Shown here piece by piece: positions 45,403 through 53,882 of a stretch of 64,000 nucleotides of DNA (position 1 is its first letter; each line of letters begins with the position of its first letter). The translations under genes were made by a program, and so were the position numbers. Under the pieces are notes generated by a model. The model was not told the origin of the DNA and ran no database searches. It worked only from the letters and a program-made list of their open reading frames with translations. This DNA comes from Comamonadaceae bacterium. GTDB lineage: Bacteria > Pseudomonadota > Gammaproteobacteria > Burkholderiales > Burkholderiaceae_C. The stretch covers positions 1 through 64,000 of the forward strand of contig JAIXOM010000041.1 in the NCBI GenBank assembly GCA_027486755.1. Reading direction: 5' to 3'.

Positions 45403-45455
45403 AAATGCTCCGAAGCCGTACCAGTCGACCGGTCGACCAGGGTCGGTGCCAGCCG

Positions 45456-45495
45456 ATGTCATTCTTACGTCATATACACGTCATATGATCGTCAC
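45456..45495 (+). promoter_or_regulatory. Tandem Pho-box-like array upstream of ppx (4 half-sites in 11-bp register)
   Basis: ATGTCAT-TCTT-ACGTCAT-ATAC-ACGTCAT-ATGA-TCGTCAC; GTCA at 45458, 45469, 45480, 45491. Confidence 0.7.
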
Positions 45496-45544
45496 CCATC
45501 AGTTGCATCAAAAACCCACCCGCCTCCTCGACTCAAGCCTCCCC

Positions 45545-47029
45545 ATGCAAGATGGAACCCGCCTGGCCGCCGTAGACCTCGGCTCCAACAGCTTCAGGCT
45601 GGAAATCGGTCAGATCGATCACGGCCTCATCCGTCGTACCGACTACCTCAAAGAAACGGTGCGCCAGGGCGGCGAACTCGACGCCGAGCGCAACCTGACC
45701 GAGCAGGCCATGCAACGCGGCTGGGACTGCCTGGCGCGGTTTGCCGAACGCCTGTCGGGCTTCAAGCGCCAGCAAGTGCGAGCGGTGGCCACACAAACGC
45801 TGCGTGAGGCGCGTAACCGCGAAGAATTTCTGCAGCGGGCCCGCAAGATCCTGGGCTTTCCCATTGATGTGATTCCAGGCCGTGAGGAGGCCAGGCTGAT
45901 TTACCTGGGGGTGGCACAGCTGCTGCCCCACAGCGAGGAACGCCGCCTGGTGATTGATATTGGCGGACGCTCGACCGAGATGATCCTGGGCCAGCACCTG
46001 CAGGCCAATACGCTAGAGTCCTGGCGGGTCGGCAGCGTCAGCTGGTCAAGCAAGTATTTCCCCGAGGGTCAGTTCACTGCGCAGGCCTTTGAACGGGCCG
46101 AGGTAGCAGCAAAAGCCGTGCTCGAAGAGGCCCTGCCCGCCTTTGCCCGCCAGCACTGGGATGCCGCCTATGGCTCATCGGGCACCGTCAATGCCGTGGC
46201 CGACGCCTTGCAAGCCAGCGGCTGGACAGAAGGCGTGATCAGCCTGGAGGCTCTGGACTGGCTACACGACAAGCTGCTGCGCGCCCAAAGCACCGATCGT
46301 CTCAAAATCGAAGGGCTCAAGGATGACAGGCGCGCGGTGATCGGTGGCGGCGTTAGTGTGCTCAGAGCGATTTTCTCCCTGCTAGACATCACCGAAATGA
46401 AGCCCGCCGAAGGCGCGCTGCGGCACGGCGTCCTCTATGACCTGCTCGACCGCCAGGACGACCAGACCGATCTGCGGGTACGCACCGTCGAATACCTCAA
46501 GCGCAAGTACCGGGTCGATGCACGTCAGGCAGCCCGTGTCAGCCAAACAGCGCTGGCCCTGCTGGCACAGGCCCCGCCACCGCAGTCCGACCTGCCGCGC
46601 CTGCAACGCAAACTCGATTGGGCCGCGCAGCTGCATGAAATCGGCAGCCATGTTTCTCACCAGGAATACCACAAGCACGGTGCCTATCTGCTTGACCATG
46701 TCGATGCGCCTGGTTTTGCGCTGGAGGAGTTGCACCGCTTGAGCCAGTTGGTGCTCGGACACCGGGGCAAGCTGCGCAAGATGGAGCAGTGGTTTGCCGA
46801 CCCGGTGTTCATGCGCCAGCTGCTAGCTCTTCGCCTGGCCATCATCCTGTGCCATGCACACCGCGACCCTGAGCTAGAGAGCATTCACCTCAGCCAGGAT
46901 GACCATGCATTGCAGCTGTCCGTGTCGGCTCAATGGGCTGAACGCTTTCCGCAGTCCATGTACCTGTTGAGCGAGGAATGTCTGGCCTGGGACAAGACAC
47001 CCTGGCCCTGGGTACTGAGCCCCCGCTGA
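45545..47029 (+). CDS. ppx: Exopolyphosphatase (Ppx/GppA family)
   Basis: MQDGTRLAAVDLGSNSFRLEIGQI...LVIDIGGRSTEMILG...AYGSSGTVNAVADAL; start placed at 45545 because the longer ORF would run through the Pho-like array. Confidence 0.95.
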   Translation: MQDGTRLAAVDLGSNSFRLEIGQIDHGLIRRTDYLKETVRQGGELDAERNLTEQAMQRGWDCLARFAERLSGFKRQQVRAVATQTLREARNREEFLQRARKILGFPIDVIPGREEARLIYLGVAQLLPHSEERRLVIDIGGRSTEMILGQHLQANTLESWRVGSVSWSSKYFPEGQFTAQAFERAEVAAKAVLEEALPAFARQHWDAAYGSSGTVNAVADALQASGWTEGVISLEALDWLHDKLLRAQSTDRLKIEGLKDDRRAVIGGGVSVLRAIFSLLDITEMKPAEGALRHGVLYDLLDRQDDQTDLRVRTVEYLKRKYRVDARQAARVSQTALALLAQAPPPQSDLPRLQRKLDWAAQLHEIGSHVSHQEYHKHGAYLLDHVDAPGFALEELHRLSQLVLGHRGKLRKMEQWFADPVFMRQLLALRLAIILCHAHRDPELESIHLSQDDHALQLSVSAQWAERFPQSMYLLSEECLAWDKTPWPWVLSPR

Positions 47030-47063
47030 GAACTTAGCTGGACTGCTATTGCCCGTTCGCAAG

Positions 47064-47090
47064 AAACGGTATAAACTGTTTATACCGTTT
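47064..47090. promoter_or_regulatory. Perfect palindrome, 12-bp arms with 3-bp spacer (candidate operator)
   Basis: AAACGGTATAAA-CTG-TTTATACCGTTT, 16 bp upstream of the 47106 ATG; a possible -10 TATAAA (47070-47075) lies in the left arm. Confidence 0.85.
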
Positions 47091-47105
47091 TAAAAGGAGC
47101 TCGCC

Positions 47106-47543
47106 ATGGCAACATCAACACGCGCAAAGACTGTCCCTAACACCGCTAGCGCCGCCAAGAAGGCCACATCCACTGCCCGCCCCACCGCCCGGCCCGCTGC
47201 TCGCCGCAAGCCCTCGGCGGTCGCCAAAAAACAAGCAAGCCCTGCCGCCAGCGCTGCAGCGCCTGCTGCTGCAAGCCCAGCGCCTGCGGCGTCAGCACAG
47301 GCGCCCGCCAAGGTCGATAAGGTCAAGAAACCCAAGCTGGTACGCGACAGCTTCACCATCCCCAAAGCTGAATACGGTGCCATTGACGCCCTCAAGCAAC
47401 GCAGCGTCCAAATGGGCTTGTCACCCAAGAAAAGTGAGTTGCTGCGTGCAGGTCTCATGCTGCTGGCCTCGCTCGATGACGCCGGTCTGAACAAAGCCTT
47501 GACGGCTGTGCCTGCGATCAAGACCGGACGCCCTAAGGCCTGA
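47106..47543 (+). CDS. Uncharacterised protein: histone-H1-like Ala/Lys/Pro-rich tail plus putative ribbon-helix-helix C-terminal domain
   Basis: SD AAGGAG 6 nt before ATG; N-terminal TARPTARPAARRKPSAVAKKQASPAASAAAPAAASPAPAASAQAPAK; C-terminal VRDSFTIPKAEYGAIDALKQRSVQMGLSPKKSELLRAGLMLLASL fits strand-helix-helix. Confidence 0.85.
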   Translation: MATSTRAKTVPNTASAAKKATSTARPTARPAARRKPSAVAKKQASPAASAAAPAAASPAPAASAQAPAKVDKVKKPKLVRDSFTIPKAEYGAIDALKQRSVQMGLSPKKSELLRAGLMLLASLDDAGLNKALTAVPAIKTGRPKA

Positions 47544-47561
47544 GCGCCGGCAGCGCAAGGC

Positions 47562-48059
47562 TTAAAGCAAATCGGGCGACTGCACCGCCAACAGCACGGT
47601 CTGCCAGCGGCCCTCTCGCTCACGCGAGCGCAACCACCAGACCCCGCCCTTGCGCACCGACAGGTCGACCTGCGGCAAACCCAGCAGGCGGGCGGCGGTC
47701 TGACCGAGCGTGGGCTGGTGGCCCACTACCAGCACCGGGGTCTTGCTGTCAGGCCACTGGGCCGCCTCCAACAGGTCCTCAACGCTGTGGTCTGGGCCCA
47801 GCAACTCAGAGGTCTTGAACTTGCGCCCCAGGTTGAGCGCGGTTTGCTCGCAGCGCAGAGCCGGACTGACCAGGATACGAGTTGTTTCGCCCATCTGCTG
47901 GTCCAACCAAGCAGCCATGCGGGCAGCATGTTTTTGCCCGCGTCCCGTCAGGCTGCGCAGCAAATCGCGACGCATCATCTCGTGCCTGTCGTCAACGGGC
48001 TCCGCCTCCTGGGCATCGGCATGGCGCCACAAGATCAAATCCATGCCGGCCCCGCTCAC
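47562..48059 (-). CDS. sixA: Phosphohistidine phosphatase SixA-like
   Basis: MDLILWRHADAQEAEPVDD...TGRGQKHAARMAAWL...LVSPALRCEQTA...VLVVGHQPTLGQTAARLLG; possible GTG start overlapping the ppk1 stop. Confidence 0.93.
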   Translation of the reverse strand: MSGAGMDLILWRHADAQEAEPVDDRHEMMRRDLLRSLTGRGQKHAARMAAWLDQQMGETTRILVSPALRCEQTALNLGRKFKTSELLGPDHSVEDLLEAAQWPDSKTPVLVVGHQPTLGQTAARLLGLPQVDLSVRKGGVWWLRSREREGRWQTVLLAVQSPDLL

Positions 48060-50167
48060 ACGTTCTTTTGCCCCGCGAGCGCATAGCGCGCCATCAGGGC
48101 AGACTGCGCGCTTTGCCGACGCTGGCGCGCCGCCGGCTTGGCATTCTGATAACTGCCATCGGCTTGCAACTGCCAGGCATCACGGCTGTCGTGAAGGTAG
48201 GCCACCAGACATTCGTCAATCAGGCGCTGAGCCATCACAGGGTCGGTGACCGGCCAGGCCAATTCGATGCGGCCAAACATATTGCGGTTCATCCAGTCGG
48301 CACTGGCCAGATACAGGGCCTGCTGCTCGCCGTCACTGAAGTAAAACACACGCGAATGTTCCAGGAAGCGACCAATCACCGATCGCACCCGAATGTTGTC
48401 AGTTTGCCCTGCTACCTGGGCTGGCAGCATGCAGGCACCCCGCACAATCAGATCAATCTGCACGCCATGCCGACCTGCATCGATCAAAGCCCGGATCAGC
48501 TTCTCATCGGTCAGCGCGTTCATCTTGGCCACAATCCGCGCGCTCTTGCCCTGGGAGGCGGACACGGCCAGAGCCGCAATTTTCTCCATCAGACTGGCAT
48601 GCAGGTCGTGCGGTGCCACCAACAAGCGCTTGAGCTTGGGCAGTCGACTCTGGCTGGCCAGGTGATAGAACACATGCTCCACATCCTGGGTCAGTACCGG
48701 GTCGGCTGACAGAAAGCTCACATCAGTGTAAAGCCTTGCGGTGCGGGGGTTGTAGTTGCCCGTGGACAGGTGCACATAGCGCTTGATAGACCGCCCTTCC
48801 CTGCGGGTCACCAGCAGCATCTTGGCATGGGTCTTCAAACCCAAAACCCCGTAAACCACCTGAGCGCCTATGGATTCGAGCATCTCGGCCCAGTTGATAT
48901 TGGCCTCTTCGTCAAAGCGGGCCTTGAGCTCGACCACCACCATGACTTCCTTGCCGCGCCGCACCGCCTCACGCAGCAGCTTCATCATTTCCGAATCGGC
49001 GCCCGTGCGGTAGATGGTCTGACGGATGGCGAGAACCTGCGGATCGTCAACCGCCTGGCGCAAGAAGTCGAGTACCCCATCAAAACTTTCGAAGGGCTGG
49101 TGTATGCAAACCTCACCCTGCTGAAGGCGCTCAAAAATATCCTGACCGGCCACCAACTGACGGGGGTAGCAGGCCTTGTAGGCCGGCCACAATAGACCGG
49201 GGTCGTCGACCAGGTCGATCAATTGCGTCAGGCGGTTGAGATTCACCGGGCCTTGCACCTGATACAAGGCCTGCGCTGGCAGCTCGAACTGCTGCAACAG
49301 AAAGTCAGACAAAAACTGTGAGCAGCCCGAGGACACCTCCAGCCGTACCGCCTCGCCGAAATGCCGATGTTCCAGCCCCGCCCTCAAGGCCGAACGCAAA
49401 TCGGCCACATCAGCTTCCTGCACCGCCAAGTCCGAATTTCGGGTGACCCGAAACTGCGAAAAATGCAAGACCTCCCGACCCGGAAACAACTCATGCAAAT
49501 GGGCCCGGATCACGCTTGAGAGCGAGACGAACAACCGGCCCTTGCGGTTGAGCTTTTCTGGCATGGCGATGATGCGGGGCAAAACGCGGGGCACCTTGAC
49601 GATGGCCACCTCATTGTGGCGCCCGAAGGCGTCCTTACCCTGCAGGCGCACAATGAAGTTGAGCGACTTGTTGGCCACCATCGGAAAGGGATGGGACGGG
49701 TCCAGGCTGACGGGCACCAGCAAGGGACGCACCTCGCGGCGGAAATAGGCTTGCACCCAACGCCGCTGCTCAGTGCTGCGATCGCCATGCGCCACAATGG
49801 AAAAGCCGGCATCCTGGAACTGGGGGGTCAGCACGTCGTTGTAGATGGCATATTGCCGCTCGACCAGGGCATGGGCTGTCGCCGATAGCTGCTCGAAGAC
49901 CCGGCCGTTGCTGGGGGCACCGCGCGCCGCATGCAGGTGCGGCGCCATCCGAACCTCGAAGAACTCATCGAGATTGGACGAGACGATGCACAAATAGCGC
50001 AGCCGCTCAAGCAGAGGCACATCCTCGCGGGTGACCATGGCCAACACCCGCTCATTGAAAGCCAATAGACTGCGGTCGCGGTCAAGCAGGGCCAAGGGAG
50101 CCTGCTCAGAATCTTGAGCCGGCTCAAGCACTACTGGGGAATCGTTGGGCGAGGATGCTGAGTTCAT
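48056..50167 (-). CDS. ppk1: Polyphosphate kinase 1
   Basis: LLDRDRSLLAFNERVLAMV...LRYLCIVSSNLDEFFEVRM...YVHLSTGNYNPRTARLYTDVSFLSADP. Confidence 0.97.
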   Translation of the reverse strand: MNSASSPNDSPVVLEPAQDSEQAPLALLDRDRSLLAFNERVLAMVTREDVPLLERLRYLCIVSSNLDEFFEVRMAPHLHAARGAPSNGRVFEQLSATAHALVERQYAIYNDVLTPQFQDAGFSIVAHGDRSTEQRRWVQAYFRREVRPLLVPVSLDPSHPFPMVANKSLNFIVRLQGKDAFGRHNEVAIVKVPRVLPRIIAMPEKLNRKGRLFVSLSSVIRAHLHELFPGREVLHFSQFRVTRNSDLAVQEADVADLRSALRAGLEHRHFGEAVRLEVSSGCSQFLSDFLLQQFELPAQALYQVQGPVNLNRLTQLIDLVDDPGLLWPAYKACYPRQLVAGQDIFERLQQGEVCIHQPFESFDGVLDFLRQAVDDPQVLAIRQTIYRTGADSEMMKLLREAVRRGKEVMVVVELKARFDEEANINWAEMLESIGAQVVYGVLGLKTHAKMLLVTRREGRSIKRYVHLSTGNYNPRTARLYTDVSFLSADPVLTQDVEHVFYHLASQSRLPKLKRLLVAPHDLHASLMEKIAALAVSASQGKSARIVAKMNALTDEKLIRALIDAGRHGVQIDLIVRGACMLPAQVAGQTDNIRVRSVIGRFLEHSRVFYFSDGEQQALYLASADWMNRNMFGRIELAWPVTDPVMAQRLIDECLVAYLHDSRDAWQLQADGSYQNAKPAARQRRQSAQSALMARYALAGQKNV

Positions 50168-50229
50168 AAGTCCCTTAAAAATTTGTAACATTGATAAGCA
50201 AAAGAACCTGACTGCCTAGTATGACTGCT

Positions 50230-51072
50230 TCATGATGCTGCCGCGGCAAAATGACGACGGTAGCGTGAAGGCAGGTCCTGAGTGCGCATCATCATAGGCA
50301 GGTCGGCGGCATTGAAATCCGGGTCCCAGGCCGGCGCGCCCAGCACCTTGGCCCCCAGCCGCAGATAGCCCCTGATCAGCGCCGGCGGCTCCACATCCTG
50401 GCTGTCGTCAAAACGGTGCACCGGTAGCGGCAAGCGCGGCAGCACCTGGCAGTCCAAGGGCGCCAGGGATGTGGCCCGAAGCTGCCGCCAGATGCTGGCT
50501 GCAGCCTGGCCTGCGGCCAGGCCCTGATGCTGCATCGGTATGCTGGCGCAACCTATCATCACATCGAGCTGATTGCGCAGCATAAACTGGGTCAGAGCGC
50601 CCCACAAGGCCAGAATCACCCCGCCATGCCTGTGCTCGGCATGCACGCAGCTGCGGCCCAGTTCCACCATGCGGCTGCGCAGATCGCGCAGCCGGGTCAG
50701 GTCAAACTCCAGGTCGGCGTAAAAGCTGCCCACCCGCGCGGCCTGCGCTGGAGTGAGCACCCGGTAAGTACCGATGACTGCGTCGCTGTCGCCGTCGCGC
50801 ACCAGCAGATGCTCGCAATAGTCATCGAACAGATCGATGTCATGGCCGGCCAGCGGGCCGCTCAGACGTGCGCCCATTTCATCGGCAAAAACCTGGTAGC
50901 GCAGACGCTGGGCCTGCCTAACCTCATCCAGATGGCGCGCCCAGCTGACCCTGATGCCGTGCGCAGCCAGCGGTACCAGGGCACCCTGCGCAAGGGCTGG
51001 GCGGTGCGCGGCCTGACTGGGGACGTGAATAGGAGACAGGGTTGAGGCGGGACTGAGCATTTCTTCCATCAT
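50230..51072 (-). CDS. GNAT-family acyltransferase, OlsB/hemolysin-like (putative L-ornithine N-acyltransferase)
   Basis: QRLRYQVFADEMGARL...DIDLFDDYCEHLLVRDGDSDAVIGTYRVLTPAQAARVGSFYADLEFDLTRL...VELGRSCVHAEHRHGGVILALW...LIRGYLRLGAKVLG. Confidence 0.85.
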   Translation of the reverse strand: MMEEMLSPASTLSPIHVPSQAAHRPALAQGALVPLAAHGIRVSWARHLDEVRQAQRLRYQVFADEMGARLSGPLAGHDIDLFDDYCEHLLVRDGDSDAVIGTYRVLTPAQAARVGSFYADLEFDLTRLRDLRSRMVELGRSCVHAEHRHGGVILALWGALTQFMLRNQLDVMIGCASIPMQHQGLAAGQAAASIWRQLRATSLAPLDCQVLPRLPLPVHRFDDSQDVEPPALIRGYLRLGAKVLGAPAWDPDFNAADLPMMMRTQDLPSRYRRHFAAAAS

Positions 51073-51323
51073 CGAGTTTGTAGAGAGGTGATGTTCGGTG
51101 GGGGCAAGGTCCCGCCGGTCAGCGCTTGCAAAGCCTTGAGCCCTTCACGCGAACTGCCGACGATGCGCAAGCCGCCTGGGGTGCTGGCCAGGTAAGTCGC
51201 GGTGCGCTGCAGGATCACCAGGCTGGCCTGTTTGAGGGAGCAAAGGGGTGCAGCTGCACCGATGCGCTCGCTCGCAGGCGACTCACTCGAGGCAGTCAAG
51301 AGTGGAGGTTGTTGTACATCCAT
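51069..51323 (-). CDS. Small hypothetical protein (84 aa), ATGA-overlapping the olsB-like gene
   Basis: Stop TGA (51071-51069) overlaps the olsB-like ATG (51072) as ATGA; Pho-box-like sites upstream; SD weak. Confidence 0.45.
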   Translation of the reverse strand: MDVQQPPLLTASSESPASERIGAAAPLCSLKQASLVILQRTATYLASTPGGLRIVGSSREGLKALQALTGGTLPPPNITSLQTR

Positions 51324-51345
51324 CCGCCTATTGTTCGATTCAGCA

Positions 51346-51385
51346 GCGACAGATGCATGTCAATTTAAAGGCATTTTTATGACAG
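51346..51385 (-). promoter_or_regulatory. Pho-box-like array upstream of the small ORF/olsB-like operon
   Basis: Minus strand CTGTCAT-AAAA-ATGCCTT-TAAA-TTGACAT-GCAT-CTGTCGC: 7-mers every 11 bp; first is 7/7 to CTGTCAT, the others 4/7, 5/7 and 5/7. Confidence 0.55.
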
Positions 51386-51458
51386 GACCTTCCTCTATGC
51401 TCGGAGATCTAGCTGCACTGCTACGCTGAGTTTGTTCGTCTCCGCCCCTGACTCCTGC

Positions 51459-52670
51459 ATGCACACCTCCCCCCACCGCAACGTTATCCTGCTGGGACTG
51501 GCCCAGTTGCTGGCCTGGGGCTCGACCTACTACCTGCCGGCCATGCTGGCCCTGCCGATGGCGCGCGATCTCGGCTTAAGCAACGGCATGGTCTTCGCCG
51601 CTTTTTCCTGGGCTCTGATCGTATCGGCCCTGCTCGGCCCGGCTGCCGGCTGGGCATCGGACAAGTTCGGCGGGCGGGCGGTGCTGATGTTCGCCAGCGG
51701 CTTGCTGGCCGCGGCGCTGGCGCTGCTGTCGCAGGCGCAGGGCGCGCTGCAGCTGTTTGCCGCCTGGAGCCTGATCGGCGCTGGCATGGCCGCCGGCCTT
51801 TATGAGGGCGCGTTCGCGACTGCGGTGCAGTTTTATGGGCGCGATGCACGCGGGCCGATCACCGGCATCACGCTGCTTGGTGGTCTGGCCAGCACGGTGG
51901 CCTGGCCGGCATCGGCCTGGCTTGAGATCAATATGGGCTGGCGCGAGGCCTGTCTTGCATGGGCGGCGGTGCACCTGCTGATCAACCTGCCGCTGTACGG
52001 TTTTTTGCGTAAGCCTCAAGCACCGCAGACAGCCCCTGAATCAGTGGCACAGGAATCGGCAAGCGCGGCTCACAGCCCCGAGCGGTTCATCGAGCTGAAG
52101 CCGGAACTCAGCGCCGCTCAACAACAGCGGGCTGCCCTGCTGCTGGCCCTCATCTTTGCGCTGACCTGGTTCATCAGCACCGCCATGGCCGCTCATCTGC
52201 CCCGCTTGCTGCAGGTACAGGGCATAGACCTGGCCACAGCACTGCTGCTGGGCAGCCTGATAGGACCTGCCCAAGTGGCCGGCCGCCTGCTGGAGTACAC
52301 CGTGTTGCGGCATCAGCACCCGCTGCTATCGGCCCGACTGGCCGGTGCGATGCATCCCCTGGGCGCTGCATTGTTCATGCTCGCCGGCGCGCCGGCCGGC
52401 GCATTGTTCGCGCTGCTGCATGGCGTCGGCAACGGCGTGCTGACCATTGCCAAAGGGGTGTTGCCCCTGGTCCTTTTTGGCCCTCAGGGCTATGCCTTGC
52501 GCCAAGGCCTGTTGATGGTTCCGGCCCGGTTTGCGCAGGCGCTGGCACCGCTGGCTTTTGCCGTGGCCTTGGACCACTGGGGCGGCCAGGCCTTGTGGCT
52601 GAGTACGGCCCTGGGGCTGATCTGCCTAGGCGCTTTGCTGGCGCTGCCTGAACCCAGACCCAAAAGATGA
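51459..52670 (+). CDS. MFS transporter
   Basis: 12-TM MFS pattern (LLAWGSTYYLPAMLALPMARDLGLSNGMVFAAFSWALIVSALLGPAAGWASDKFGGRAVL). Confidence 0.9.
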   Translation: MHTSPHRNVILLGLAQLLAWGSTYYLPAMLALPMARDLGLSNGMVFAAFSWALIVSALLGPAAGWASDKFGGRAVLMFASGLLAAALALLSQAQGALQLFAAWSLIGAGMAAGLYEGAFATAVQFYGRDARGPITGITLLGGLASTVAWPASAWLEINMGWREACLAWAAVHLLINLPLYGFLRKPQAPQTAPESVAQESASAAHSPERFIELKPELSAAQQQRAALLLALIFALTWFISTAMAAHLPRLLQVQGIDLATALLLGSLIGPAQVAGRLLEYTVLRHQHPLLSARLAGAMHPLGAALFMLAGAPAGALFALLHGVGNGVLTIAKGVLPLVLFGPQGYALRQGLLMVPARFAQALAPLAFAVALDHWGGQALWLSTALGLICLGALLALPEPRPKR

Positions 52671-52759
52671 GCCTTCAGTCGAACGGAGTGCGCCCTCGGA
52701 CGAAAAACAGTCTGATTAGAAGGCCAAGCTCAGCACAGTGGATCCAGGCCAACAGCGGA

Positions 52760-53806
52760 TCAAGCGAGGACCGCCGCTTGCATGGCGGCCCGCGCCAGCT
52801 GCGACACCCGCCGCGGCGCTTCACCCTTGAGCCTGTGATCGCTCCAGACCTGTCGCCACCTGCGCGAGCCGGTCTGACCGTGGCGCAGGCCCAGCATGTG
52901 GCGGGCCACCATGGACCAGGGCACCCCATTTAGGGCCTGACGCTCCATGTACTCGACCATGGTGTCTTCAACTTCATCGCGGTTCAGGCCGGGGTCGGCA
53001 AGGCCAAAAAATTCAGCATCCCAAGACGCCAGCCACCAGGGCTGGTGGTAGGCCTGACGCCCGATCATCACCCCGTCCACCGACTGCAGCTGTGTGTGCA
53101 CCTGCTCGGCGCTGGTGAGCCCACCATTGATGGCGATGATCAGCGCCGGGAAATCATGCTTGAGCCTGTGCACCAGCTCGTGGCGCAGCGGCGGGATTTG
53201 ACGGTTCTCTTTGGGGCTCAGACCTTGCAACCAGGCATTGCGCGCGTGCACGATAAAGGTCTGACAGCCAGCCTCACTGACCTGCCCGACAAAGTCGCGC
53301 ACGAACGCATAACTCTCCACCCGGTCTATGCCAATGCGGTGCTTGACCGTCACCGGCAGACTCACCGCATCACGCATGGCCTTGACCCCATCGGCCACGG
53401 TGGCGGGCTCGGCCATCAGACAAGCCCCAAAAGCGCCGCGCTGCACCCGCTCGCTCGGGCAGCCGCAGTTCAGGTTGATCTCGTCATAGCCCCACTGCTC
53501 GCCCAGGCGGGCCGAACGCGCCAAATCGGCAGGTTCGCTCCCCCCCAACTGTAAGGCCAGCGGATGTTCCACCTCGTTGAAGTCCAGATGCCGGGGCACA
53601 TCGCCATGCAGCAGCACGCCGGTGGTCACCATTTCGGTGTAGAGCCGCGCACGCTTGGACAACAAGCGGTGCAGGTAGCGGCAATGCCGATCGGTCCAGT
53701 CCATCATGGGCGCCACGGACAGACGCCAGGGACTCGGGGGCTGAACAGTAGAAGATGAAGGCTGCACGGGGGATTGTTGAACTCTTAAGCTCCAATTGTC
53801 GGTCAT
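52760..53806 (-). CDS. dusA: tRNA-dihydrouridine(20/20a) synthase
   Basis: LSVAPMMDWTDRHCRYLHRLLSKRARLYTEMVTTGVLLHGD...INLNCGCPSERVQRGAFGACLMAEP...INGGLTSAEQV. Confidence 0.95.
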   Translation of the reverse strand: MTDNWSLRVQQSPVQPSSSTVQPPSPWRLSVAPMMDWTDRHCRYLHRLLSKRARLYTEMVTTGVLLHGDVPRHLDFNEVEHPLALQLGGSEPADLARSARLGEQWGYDEINLNCGCPSERVQRGAFGACLMAEPATVADGVKAMRDAVSLPVTVKHRIGIDRVESYAFVRDFVGQVSEAGCQTFIVHARNAWLQGLSPKENRQIPPLRHELVHRLKHDFPALIIAINGGLTSAEQVHTQLQSVDGVMIGRQAYHQPWWLASWDAEFFGLADPGLNRDEVEDTMVEYMERQALNGVPWSMVARHMLGLRHGQTGSRRWRQVWSDHRLKGEAPRRVSQLARAAMQAAVLA

Positions 53807-53882
53807 GCGGGATGCTGCGCCGCAGCGTCCTAGGCCTTAGGCTAAGACGCAGCCTGCTTGAACTGCGCATACGAAGCCCCTT

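Noticed and set aside
47090-47623. 177-aa minus-strand ORF across the unnamed RHH-like gene
   Set aside because: Antisense; the plus-strand ORF has an SD, upstream palindrome and protein-like C-terminus.
50200-50232. Possible Pho box upstream of ppk1 (minus-strand CAGTCATACTAGGCAGTCAG)
   Set aside because: GTCA elements are 13 bp apart rather than 11, so outside PhoB register.
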